Assembly: GCF_016894445.1 (NCBI RefSeq)
Contig: NZ_CP056775.1
Location: 310,001 to 374,000, forward strand
Reading direction: 5' to 3'
Origin: Dyadobacter sandarakinus
GTDB taxonomy: Bacteria > Bacteroidota > Bacteroidia > Cytophagales > Spirosomataceae
Length of the DNA stretch: 64,000 nt
Shown here: piece after piece, positions 17,987 through 25,871 of the stretch
Layout of the letters: each line of letters opens with the position of its first letter
How positions within the stretch are numbered: position 1 is the stretch's first letter
Notes under the pieces: model-generated
Seen by the model: only the letters and a program-made list of their open reading frames with translations
What the model was told of the DNA's origin: nothing
Database searches by the model: none
Made by a program: the position numbers and the translations under genes

Positions 17987-18869
17987 ACTCTGTCCTGAAA
18001 TGTGATATAATATGCTCTTTGTTCCTGCCTGCGCGGCGGTATACCTCGAAGATTTTGGCATCCACCAGAAAGCGGTACCAGAAACCCTGCAGGCAGTGCC
18101 AGATCAGCCCGCGGGTACCATCCAGGAAACCGAATTTGAACAGGTAGCGGTACAGGAAATAAATAAACGGACGCGTAAAAAGCGGAAGTGCCGCGTACCT
18201 GATTTTCAGATAGCGCGTGCGTTGCTCCTGCGTGCCCCATAAGCCCGGCTCCACGGTTTGCTTGTTGTCAAAGTTGTACCTGATATTCAGAAGATCGATC
18301 ACTTCCCTGATTGCATAGTTGTTATGCTTTTGCGTCCACCAGGTAAGGTTGTTGAGATTGTGGTCCACAATGTCATGCCGGAGCTGGGCAGTGTTGCCGC
18401 TGCTGAGCTTGATATGTTCGTCCATCCACAATTCTTCACAGGTGCCCATACCGCTCCGCCAGATACGTAACAGCCAGATAGGATAGTAGCCTCCGCGCCG
18501 GATCCATTTTTCCATGAAAATGACGCGCCTTTTTACATACAGTCCGGATGTACCGGCGTCCACTTTCGGGAGGGTGGCGGTAAGTTCCGCGGCAAGCTCT
18601 GGTGTGATGTATTCGTCGGCATCCATGCGCATGACCCAGCCGGTACCGAATGGATTATTCTGGATTCCGAAATTGAACTGGAAAGCGTAGGATACCCAGG
18701 GATTCTGTACGACGATCGCCCCCAGGTTGCGGGCCAGTGTTACTGTATTATCCGTAGAAAAGGAGTCGACGATGAAAATTTTGTCTGTTACCTGATGAAG
18801 GCTCTGGATACAGCGCTCGATGTGCCTGGATTCGTTGTGTGTTAAAATAATGACGGATAAATCAATCAT
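17943..18869 (-). CDS. Family 2 glycosyltransferase (WaaE/KdtX-like)
   Basis: 308 residues. DLSVIILTHNESRHIERCI opens the GT-A domain; FIVDSFSTDNT and the catalytic MRMDADEY follow. The arrangement, with a long C-terminal part and a Trp-rich WWTQKHNNYAIRE stretch, resembles the WaaE/KdtX glycosyltransferases that act on lipopolysaccharide core or exopolysaccharide. A hydrophobic C-terminal region suggests membrane association. Its 3' end overlaps the acetyltransferase gene. The acceptor is unknown. Confidence 0.88.
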   Translation of the reverse strand: MIDLSVIILTHNESRHIERCIQSLHQVTDKIFIVDSFSTDNTVTLARNLGAIVVQNPWVSYAFQFNFGIQNNPFGTGWVMRMDADEYITPELAAELTATLPKVDAGTSGLYVKRRVIFMEKWIRRGGYYPIWLLRIWRSGMGTCEELWMDEHIKLSSGNTAQLRHDIVDHNLNNLTWWTQKHNNYAIREVIDLLNIRYNFDNKQTVEPGLWGTQEQRTRYLKIRYAALPLFTRPFIYFLYRYLFKFGFLDGTRGLIWHCLQGFWYRFLVDAKIFEVYRRAGRNKEHIISHFRTEYGKDLTNPNQSVRL

Positions 18870-18912
18870 ATCCAGAAAACAGGAATTCAGAAGTATGGGT
18901 TAAAGGTAGCGG

Positions 18913-20058
18913 TTATTTTTTAATTTTCTTGTATTCTTCCAATAACCGGCCGGCTACTACACGGATATCAAAATTTTCCGTGACCATTGAAAAGGCGCGA
19001 TTTGCGACTTCCGCAGCAAACGCTTTGTCTTGTAATATTTTAAGAATCCCCTCAGCCACACCATCGGGATTTAAGGGTGCCAGAAAGGCTGCATCGTACT
19101 GCCGGATATAATCTCCGAAGCCTACCCGGTCGGACACTACGGTAGGTACCCGGGAGGTCATCGCTTCAAGCACGGAGATCGAAAAACCTTCGGAATACGA
19201 GGGTTGTACAAACAGGTCGGCGTCGGCCAGGGCCTCTTTCTTGTGTGCGTCCGTGAGCATACCTGCGAGCTGAATGCGGCTCGTAAGCTGGTGTTTATGA
19301 ATAAATTCTTCCGCTTGTGCCTGGTAACCGTCATCGGGTCCGGCAAGTACCAGGCGTGCGCGGGGTACCTGGCGATGGATTTTCTCAAATGCAGGCAACA
19401 GCAGGTCCAGCCCTTTTTTTACATTGAGCCTTGCCATAAAAAGGACCAGCTGCTCATCCTCCGCAATCCCCATTTTACGTCTGAAAATACCCTTGGGAGG
19501 AAGATTGGTGAAGTCGGGGACCTTCATGCCATTGGGAATGATCACCATGTTCTTCGGCCGGTAGCCAAGGTACCGGATCACGTCCGCCTCCTCATCCGTA
19601 TTGTTGATCTGGATCAAGTCCGCTTTGCCGAGCAGCCGCTTCTGATACAAGAAGGTAACCAGATCCTTCTTCCATTTGCTGTGCGCTACGGCCCATTGGT
19701 CGAGCAGCCCATGGATGGTAATGACAAGGACGGCTTTATTGGGGATTAAAAAAGGCGCCAGACTCCCGAAGTGCCATATACCATGCATATGTATGACGTC
19801 ATATTCATGAATGTGCTTCACCAGGTACCGGTACATTTCAATAGAAAATTCGCGGTAAATGTTGCTGATAGGGGTGGTGCGGGCGCAAGGGATCAGGCGG
19901 GCTCCCTCGGGTGCGGGGTACATCTTTTCACCCGGTGTCATGGGGCTCAGGATGTCTACCTGGTGACCAAGCCGGAGCACTTCCGTCGTATGGTCGTAAA
20001 TGATCCTGGCAGGTCCTCCGATCGCCCAGGTGTAAGCACAAATATTTAAAATCCGCAT
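18913..20058 (-). CDS. Family 4 glycosyltransferase
   Basis: GT-B fold enzyme, about 381 residues from this start. The N-terminal half begins MRILNICAYTWAIGGPARII, and the C-terminal nucleotide-sugar domain shows LVLFMARLNVKKGLDLLLPA and the E-x7-E signature in PSYSEGFSISVLEAM. It transfers a sugar from an NDP donor during assembly of the surface polysaccharide. Another in-frame ATG at 20082 would add eight residues and cannot be excluded. Downstream gap to the GT2 gene is 43 bases. Confidence 0.9.
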   Translation of the reverse strand: MRILNICAYTWAIGGPARIIYDHTTEVLRLGHQVDILSPMTPGEKMYPAPEGARLIPCARTTPISNIYREFSIEMYRYLVKHIHEYDVIHMHGIWHFGSLAPFLIPNKAVLVITIHGLLDQWAVAHSKWKKDLVTFLYQKRLLGKADLIQINNTDEEADVIRYLGYRPKNMVIIPNGMKVPDFTNLPPKGIFRRKMGIAEDEQLVLFMARLNVKKGLDLLLPAFEKIHRQVPRARLVLAGPDDGYQAQAEEFIHKHQLTSRIQLAGMLTDAHKKEALADADLFVQPSYSEGFSISVLEAMTSRVPTVVSDRVGFGDYIRQYDAAFLAPLNPDGVAEGILKILQDKAFAAEVANRAFSMVTENFDIRVVAGRLLEEYKKIKK

Positions 20059-20098
20059 TGATTCCGCTTTAAGGTCCGGCATACTGGTGTACCGGTAT

Positions 20099-21238
20099 TT
20101 ACAAGGACTGAAAGGCAGCTGCCATTTGCGCAGCTACTTTTGTGGAAGAAAATGGTGCGACCAGCTTTTCCGATTCCCTGCCCATGCTACTGATCCGGTC
20201 AGGATGCTGTACAAAGTACAGCATGGCTTTTTCGAGATCCGGCTGCCTGAGCGGGTCAAAGGTAAAACCGTTTTGCCCATTCACCACCAGATCCTGCACA
20301 CAGCCGCATTTTTCTGACACGATGACCGCCATGCCGCAGGTCATCGCCTCATTGACAACCAGCCCCCAGGGCTCAGACAAGCTGGGAAGTACCAGTACAT
20401 CCGCCCTGGCAAGCTGTCCGGGCACCTGGTACCAGGGCATGCCGCCTGTAAAGTGGATGTTTGCACTTGCTGCACTTTTATGGGCCAGGTTCTGAAGCAT
20501 TGCGCTCTCGGAGCCATCGCCTGCCAGCACCAGTTCCCAGGTGTAGGTACCGGTGCGTACGGAGGTAATGTTATCAAATGCCCGGATGAGCATGGATAGG
20601 TTCTTTTCAGGGGCAAGCCGGCCTACAAAAATAAACCGCCGCACATTTTCGGGCCGTGGTAGTGCGGCCGCGAGCTGGTACCGGCCGGAAATTACATCCT
20701 CGTCGATCACGGCTCCATGTTGTACCAGGATCTGCTGCTTCCGCACACCCAGACTAACCAGGTAGTCGGCCGGACTTTTACCAAAACAGAAAAACCCTTG
20801 TGCCTGCCTGAGGATCAACTTCTTAATGCCCTCCTTCCAGAACGAACGCTGCTGGTCCATTACCGAAGACTCGGATGAAATAACCACTTTCACACCCTTC
20901 GAACGTGCATAGGCCATCAATGCAACCTGTGCCCAGTCTGCATAGCCTGTGATGTTGAGGATGGTCGGCTTGTAGGCATTGAATGCTTGAAAAAGGGCTT
21001 TGGTACGTTCCTTCAGACTCACTTCTTCCAGGCTTTTCTGGAACAGGACACAGTAAGGGTAATCATATACAATGGTATTGTCGGGCTGCATGGCCTTGCG
21101 GCTGCGTTCGTACAGGGCGATCTGTATCACCTGCATGTCGCTGCCGGGCGCCTGCTTTTTCAGTGCCTCGTACAGTTTGTTGAAAAGCCTTGATTTATAG
21201 TGTGCCCATAGCTGGTTATGTATGATCAGTATGCGCAT
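20099..21238 (-). CDS. Family 4 glycosyltransferase
   Basis: 379 residues, GT-B fold. The N-terminus is MRILIIHNQLWAHYKSRLFN; the C-terminal domain has FIFVGRLAPEKNLSMLIRAF and the E-x7-E signature in LPSLSEPWGLVVNEAM. A conserved NITGYADWAQ segment in the acceptor domain is seen in GT4 enzymes of exopolysaccharide clusters. It shares one base with the stop of the SGNH hydrolase gene upstream, so both are translated from one message. Donor and acceptor cannot be named. Confidence 0.9.
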   Translation of the reverse strand: MRILIIHNQLWAHYKSRLFNKLYEALKKQAPGSDMQVIQIALYERSRKAMQPDNTIVYDYPYCVLFQKSLEEVSLKERTKALFQAFNAYKPTILNITGYADWAQVALMAYARSKGVKVVISSESSVMDQQRSFWKEGIKKLILRQAQGFFCFGKSPADYLVSLGVRKQQILVQHGAVIDEDVISGRYQLAAALPRPENVRRFIFVGRLAPEKNLSMLIRAFDNITSVRTGTYTWELVLAGDGSESAMLQNLAHKSAASANIHFTGGMPWYQVPGQLARADVLVLPSLSEPWGLVVNEAMTCGMAVIVSEKCGCVQDLVVNGQNGFTFDPLRQPDLEKAMLYFVQHPDRISSMGRESEKLVAPFSSTKVAAQMAAAFQSL

Positions 21239-22221
21239 TATTTGCCGAGTTTTAAATAATCTTTAAACAATGGATACAGGTTGTCTGCCATAAACTGCTG
21301 GCCCTGGCTATTGTAGTGAATAACATCCATTTTCCTGTAAAATGAAGGTTTGATCCCCATTTGAAGCTCGTTTATAAGCCGGATGTTATGAGATTGTGCA
21401 AATGCAATGATCTCGTCACCCTGATCATTGAAGTGCCCCAGCTCCACCTCTGAAATTTCGGGATGGAGATAAATGAAGAAGGGGATATTGTGCGCCTGCG
21501 CCATGCTGTAAAGCTGACCGTAGCCCGGATTGAATCCCACGCCCGGCTTGCGGATACCCGCGGCTTTCAGCTCTTCCCGCCGCAGTGAGTCGGGCTGCGC
21601 TCCGCCGGTTTCCTGTACTTCCGGAGCAAAGAAAACGGTGTTCCAGTAGTAAAAGAAAATCCACCGGTACCGGTCCCAAAGTTCATACAATGCAACCTTA
21701 TATTGCTTGTCAGGCATGCCGGGATTGACCCCCACGGTATTCTGGTGCGACATGATGTCGTGTGCGTCGTGGCTGCTGGTGACGAGGCACATCAGCTTCG
21801 CTTTGAAGAGTCCGTATTTTTTCAGAAAAGCAGCCATATTATCCGGTCCCCAGGAACCGGCGCTGATGTTGAGAACCCGTACGCGCTGATTGAAATCACG
21901 CAGAAAACGCTTTTCGAGCAGGGTAGTGGCAATGCTGTCCTGATCTGTGAGGCTCCCGCCATTCACGACCGAGTCGCCGATCAGCAGGATCACAAGGCTG
22001 TCGGTGGGTAACACTTCCTCGCTACGCATGCTCAGACTGTTAGTGCGCAGCGCGTAGCCAAACCGCGTCACGTCCTGGTTGGGCGCGTAAATGTATTCAA
22101 AGTCGGGATCGGAGATGTAGAGGGGGGAGTTGCAGAATCCGTACCTGACCCTCAGCACCACTTCGGCAATACCGGCAAGGACGATGATGAGGATTAAAAA
22201 TCTGTACAGGTACTTCAACAT
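21238..22221 (-). CDS. Membrane-anchored SGNH/GDSL hydrolase
   Basis: 327 residues. A single N-terminal membrane segment (about residues 5-22) is followed by an extracytoplasmic SGNH domain: block I LIGDSVVNGG with the nucleophile Ser, an Asn/Gly block around NISAGSWGPDN, and the C-terminal catalytic pair in DVIHYNSQG. Such enzymes add or remove O-acyl groups on polysaccharides. As first gene of the operon that also encodes a WcaF acetyltransferase, it probably edits acetylation of the same glycan (inference). Confidence 0.82.
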   Translation of the reverse strand: MLKYLYRFLILIIVLAGIAEVVLRVRYGFCNSPLYISDPDFEYIYAPNQDVTRFGYALRTNSLSMRSEEVLPTDSLVILLIGDSVVNGGSLTDQDSIATTLLEKRFLRDFNQRVRVLNISAGSWGPDNMAAFLKKYGLFKAKLMCLVTSSHDAHDIMSHQNTVGVNPGMPDKQYKVALYELWDRYRWIFFYYWNTVFFAPEVQETGGAQPDSLRREELKAAGIRKPGVGFNPGYGQLYSMAQAHNIPFFIYLHPEISEVELGHFNDQGDEIIAFAQSHNIRLINELQMGIKPSFYRKMDVIHYNSQGQQFMADNLYPLFKDYLKLGK

Positions 22222-22253
22222 GGTTCAATGGCAGGGAATGCGCTTGGGCCGTG

Positions 22254-22261
22254 CAAATTTA
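22254..22261 (-). promoter_or_regulatory. Candidate -7 element for the exopolysaccharide operon
   Basis: Minus-strand TAAATTTG fits TAnnTTTG 33 bases upstream of the first operon gene. A TTTG at 22275-22278 exists but the 13-base spacing is shorter than usual. Confidence 0.4.
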
Positions 22262-22480
22262 GAATTACTTTTTCCAAATACGATTTTATCGGATAAATAG
22301 GCATACAAACCCAATCAGAAGCCCCGACTTTCCACATGTTGTTCAGCACCTGACTAGAAAAATGCTCAACCACCAGGCCGGCTCAGGGTACCCCATTTTG
22401 GAATGATAATTTCCTGCCTGTACTCTGTAAACAAGAACCCGGATCATGCCGGGCTTAAACCACTACTAAAATTCAGCATT

Positions 22481-23359
22481 ATGAAATTTATCGAATCAAA
22501 AGCCGGTCTCGCAGGAGAATCTGTGAAGATACTGGTCCATGAAGTTGGACAAGGCAAACCTGTTGTGTTCATCTCGGGCTGGCCGCTCAGCCACGAAATG
22601 TGGGAGTACCAGTTCAATGAGCTGCCAAAGCATGGCATCCGTTGTATCGGCTATGACAGGAGAGGGTTCGGACGCTCGGACAAGCCTTGGGATGGCTATG
22701 ATTATACCACACTTGCCGGTGACCTGAAAGCAGTAATCGACGAGCTCGACCTGCACGATGTGATTCTGGTAGGATTTTCAATGGGTGGAGGCGAAGTAGT
22801 GCGGTACCTCTCTCACTATGGCAGCAGCCGGATCAGTAAAGTAGTCCTGATCAGCACCGTACTCCCTTATATGTTGCAATCGGACAACAATCCGGACGGG
22901 GTACCGGGTGACCTTTTTGATGGCTTTGTGGCAGATGTTGAGAAAGACCGGCCTAAATTCCTGTCGGGCTTTGCCAAGGATTTTTATGGAAATACGCTTT
23001 TGCACAATGCGGTAAGTGACGAAATTATGCTTTGGCACGCCATGCTTGCTCTGCAGGCTTCCAGCCGTGCTACCAGCCAGTGTATCCGCAGTTTCAGCTC
23101 GACCGATTTCCGCGAGGAAGTAACCAGGCTGGATGTTCCGGTGCTGATCATTCACGGAGAAGCTGACAAAACAGTCCCCATTAAAGCCAGCAGCAACCGC
23201 ACAGCCGAGCTGCTGCCGGGAGCGGAGTACATCGTGTACGAAAGTGCGCCTCACGGTTTGTTCATCACGCACAAGGAGCGCCTGAATGAAAACCTGATCC
23301 AGTTTATCAACCAGGAAGTGGTCACCGTGAGCAACCCTTATGCAGATATTACGGACTGA
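22481..23359 (+). CDS. Alpha/beta hydrolase (non-haem chloroperoxidase-like)
   Basis: 292 residues, cytoplasmic. The sequence shows the alpha/beta-hydrolase catalytic set: nucleophile elbow VGFSMGGGE, acid residue in IHGEADKTVP and His in SAPHGLF, plus the oxyanion region FISGWPLS. The YDRRGFGRSDKPWDGYDYTT segment is highly typical of the cofactor-free chloroperoxidase/esterase group. The physiological substrate is unknown. The ATG at 22481 begins the conserved strand; an earlier ATG at 22403 adds 26 unconserved residues. A terminator follows. Confidence 0.88.
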   Translation: MKFIESKAGLAGESVKILVHEVGQGKPVVFISGWPLSHEMWEYQFNELPKHGIRCIGYDRRGFGRSDKPWDGYDYTTLAGDLKAVIDELDLHDVILVGFSMGGGEVVRYLSHYGSSRISKVVLISTVLPYMLQSDNNPDGVPGDLFDGFVADVEKDRPKFLSGFAKDFYGNTLLHNAVSDEIMLWHAMLALQASSRATSQCIRSFSSTDFREEVTRLDVPVLIIHGEADKTVPIKASSNRTAELLPGAEYIVYESAPHGLFITHKERLNENLIQFINQEVVTVSNPYADITD

Positions 23360-23383
23360 TAAAATCCCGGATATTCATTGAAG

Positions 23384-23414
23384 CGGGCCCGGCTGACGGG
23401 CCCGTTTGATTTTT
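23384..23414. terminator. Terminator between convergent hydrolase and VOC genes
   Basis: Eight-bp GC-only stem (23384-23391 with 23397-23404), five-base loop, then TTTGATTTTT. The arm sequence CGGGCCCG is itself palindromic. Confidence 0.8.
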
Positions 23415-23416
23415 AT

Positions 23417-23785
23417 TTAAACATGCATTTCAATCAGCTCAATCCGGTTGCCGAACGGATCGCGGAAAGAAAACCGGTTCCGGCCCGGGATCGGGCTTTC
23501 GTTTTTGATGGGAATATGGTGCTGCTCCATCAGCTCCCGCGCGGCCTGTAGATTATGGACCTCAAACGCGGGATGTCTTTGCGACAGATCCTGCGTTTTT
23601 TCTGCGCGGAGGTGAAGTTGTATATCTCCCATCTGAAACCATATCGCTCCGTTGGGGAGCGGATAGCCCAGATTAGTCAGTTCTTCTAAGCCTAATATTC
23701 CACTATAAAAATCACGTGCATCCTGCTCTTTCCCTTCCGGAATGCAGAGCATGATGTGGTCAAGTCTTTTGAAATCAATTCCCAT
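23417..23785 (-). CDS. VOC (glyoxalase/bleomycin-resistance fold) protein
   Basis: 122-residue protein with the two beta-alpha-beta-beta-beta modules of vicinal oxygen chelate enzymes: KRLDHIMLCIPEG...ARDFYSGILGLEEL in the first and RFSFRDPFGNRIELIEM in the second. Metal ligands would be His17-like and Glu near the end. Substrate unknown; glyoxalases, fosfomycin-resistance enzymes and dioxygenases share the fold. The ATG at 23785 is preferred over a TTG at 23809, because a -7 element overlaps the TTG. Confidence 0.85.
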   Translation of the reverse strand: MGIDFKRLDHIMLCIPEGKEQDARDFYSGILGLEELTNLGYPLPNGAIWFQMGDIQLHLRAEKTQDLSQRHPAFEVHNLQAARELMEQHHIPIKNESPIPGRNRFSFRDPFGNRIELIEMHV

Positions 23786-23806
23786 GCGTACTTTTCTGTT
23801 TAAGGT

Positions 23807-23814
23807 CAAAAATA
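23807..23814 (-). promoter_or_regulatory. Candidate -7 element for the VOC gene
   Basis: Minus-strand TATTTTTG fits TAnnTTTG, 22 bases before the ATG at 23785. It argues against the TTG at 23809 as start codon. Confidence 0.4.
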
Positions 23815-23878
23815 GCCGCTGATCTGAATAAAACCAGGATTTTGCGATCTATGCTTTCATAACCTGCGGGCAATGCGC

Positions 23879-25201
23879 CTATCTGCTCAGCGGACCCCGG
23901 CTCACTTCATTTCCGTCTTTCCATATTGCGCCGATATTTCTCGTGTTTGTAATATTTTCAGCCGGATTCGCATTCAGCACGATAAAGTCAGCCTTTTTAC
24001 CTTTTTCCAACGTACCATAATCCTGCCCGATATGCAATGCACCTGCTGCATTGCGGGTACTTACCGTAAGAGCCTGCAATGGAGAGAGACCCGCTTTCAC
24101 CATCAGTTCCATTTCCAGGTGCTCCGTAAATCCCTGCGTACGGATCGGAAATGCTCCCGAGTCGGTTCCCAGCGCGACGATAATGCCGGTATCGTAGACC
24201 TTCTTGAGATTTATAAGTGCAATGCGAGCTGCTTCCACATTTCTGGGATACTCGGGCGAGTTGCGCACTTTTTCCTGGTAACCTTTATCGGTCACCATTT
24301 CCAGCACGCCGGGTTCAAGCGACGAGGTGAAAAACGGATCGCTGATCCAGGCGGGAGTACCGGCATAGGCGATCTGGTATTGATCCAGGGAAAGCGTTGG
24401 GATATAGACTACCTTTTTTTGTTTCATTTTGGTCAGCAGGTCCGTATCAACCTCCTTGTCCCGGATGCTGTGGGCAATGATATCGACGCCTGCATCCACC
24501 AGCGCACGCGCATCCTCAGCGTAAAAAAGGTGCGCTGCAACGCGGATATTACGACGGTGTGCTTCTGCGATAATGGCTTTGTAAATTTCGGGTTTCATCT
24601 TCTGCCCCCCGCCGTGGTCGTCCACCCAGACCTTGATCACCGTGGGCTTCACGGCGGCTACCTTCTCCATCATGGCTGGCACATCCTCCGGCTTTTCGGG
24701 CCTTTGCAGCAGGTTCATCCATGATGCCGGCTGCGGATCGGGTGTGTTGAAGCCGTATCCCGCAGAAAACAGCCGGGCACCCGGCAGCAAGCCGGCCTCG
24801 GTAGAGTCGCGGAGGCCTTCAAAGATCAGCGGACGGTCTGTACCCATAACCAGGATGGCACCCACGCCATAGTCGCTGTATTTTTTCAGATGGCGCAGTA
24901 CATTTTCCCGCGTATAGTTCTCTGCCGTTGACGTGGTGCCTTTCAGCGTGCCGATATGCGCATGGGCACAAATGAGGGACGGGATCAGGGTTTTGCCACG
25001 AAGGTCTACTTCCCGTGCACCCGTTGCTTTGAGGTTTTTGCCGACGGCAGTGATGCGCTGGCCGGTGATGAGCAGATCTGCCTGCCTGGGAGCTGAGCCG
25101 GTACCATCAATGATGGTGGCATTTTTAAACAATGTAGTAGTATTCTGCCCAAAGGCAGCTGTGCACAATGCAAGCAACAAAACGGAAAGTTGTTTTTTCA
25201 T
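23879..25201 (-). CDS. Secreted metal-dependent amidohydrolase
   Basis: 440 residues with a Sec signal peptide (about 1-18, ending AFG). The amidohydrolase TIM barrel has the first metal site in HAHIG, the lysine-bearing strand VIKVWVDDHG, histidines in AAHLFYAED and AHSIRDK, and the last-strand Asp in ALGTDSGAF; the C-terminus ends in the usual GTLEKGKKADFIVL. This points to the imidazolonepropionase/Xaa-Pro dipeptidase-like group found in periplasms of Bacteroidota. Substrate may be a cyclic amide or dipeptide; not determinable here. Confidence 0.9.
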   Translation of the reverse strand: MKKQLSVLLLALCTAAFGQNTTTLFKNATIIDGTGSAPRQADLLITGQRITAVGKNLKATGAREVDLRGKTLIPSLICAHAHIGTLKGTTSTAENYTRENVLRHLKKYSDYGVGAILVMGTDRPLIFEGLRDSTEAGLLPGARLFSAGYGFNTPDPQPASWMNLLQRPEKPEDVPAMMEKVAAVKPTVIKVWVDDHGGGQKMKPEIYKAIIAEAHRRNIRVAAHLFYAEDARALVDAGVDIIAHSIRDKEVDTDLLTKMKQKKVVYIPTLSLDQYQIAYAGTPAWISDPFFTSSLEPGVLEMVTDKGYQEKVRNSPEYPRNVEAARIALINLKKVYDTGIIVALGTDSGAFPIRTQGFTEHLEMELMVKAGLSPLQALTVSTRNAAGALHIGQDYGTLEKGKKADFIVLNANPAENITNTRNIGAIWKDGNEVSRGPLSR

Positions 25202-25355
25202 GATCTGAATGGGTTTAATACCTGCTTCAACACAATTATACCAAAGCCTTGGGGCCTGAGCCTCAGTGCTGGAACGGGATTTGTTGAGTCATTGAAAATC
25301 CTAAAATATTACCATACAACTAAGAAATACAAGGATATAACTGAATAGAAAAATC

Positions 25356-25532
25356 ATGGCAAAATATTCCCAGGCAGCAAGCAATAAAGTAGGTGAAGTT
25401 CTACATGAGCAGAAAGAAGGCAAGTTGAAGTCTGGCACCGGCCGCAAGGTTACTTCGCGCAAACAGGCCATTGCCATAGGATTGTCCGAAGCCCGCAAGG
25501 AAGGAGCAAAAGTGCCCGAAAAGCAGGATTAA
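25356..25532 (+). CDS. Small basic DUF6496-like protein
   Basis: 58 residues, rich in Lys and Gly: MAKYSQAASNKVGEVLHEQK begins the protein, and the core KSGTGRKVTSRKQAIAIGLS resembles the DUF6496 domain found in many short bacterial proteins, sometimes in stress-related neighbourhoods. It is likely cytoplasmic and, given its charge, may bind nucleic acid (inference). There is no signal or membrane segment. It stands alone between the amidohydrolase and a 340-bp intergenic stretch. Confidence 0.8.
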   Translation: MAKYSQAASNKVGEVLHEQKEGKLKSGTGRKVTSRKQAIAIGLSEARKEGAKVPEKQD

Positions 25533-25871
25533 GCCACATACCATTTGTCAGTTTATTTTCAGAACAGGAAAATGTGCAAATGACAGGGTTTTTTGCATTT
25601 AAAAATAAAAGTAGCTGAAATGGCGTTTAGGGGTACATAAAATCCCCGCCCTGCACGATGGTACCGGATTGAATGTTATTTAAGGGCAGAAATGCTTACA
25701 ATTGAGCGATCTTTTTACAAAAACGTAAAGTATTGTAGTATTTGTTTTATCCAAAAACTAAAAAGTATTACAAACTTTATGATGGTTGGTCGTTTGATAT
25801 TCAAATAAAGACTATCTTGTAGGGCCAATTGGAAGGTAGACTGACCTCACGTCCGGATGGGCATTTAGCTA
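25533..25871. other. Intergenic stretch before the hybrid kinase
   Basis: 339 bases, A/T-rich in the second half, with no credible gene. A weak hairpin near 25569-25600 could end the small DUF6496 transcript. A loose promoter for the kinase is TTTG at 25793-25796 followed after 16 bases by TATCTTGT (25813-25820), which departs from TAnnTTTG at the last bases. Confidence 0.5.
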
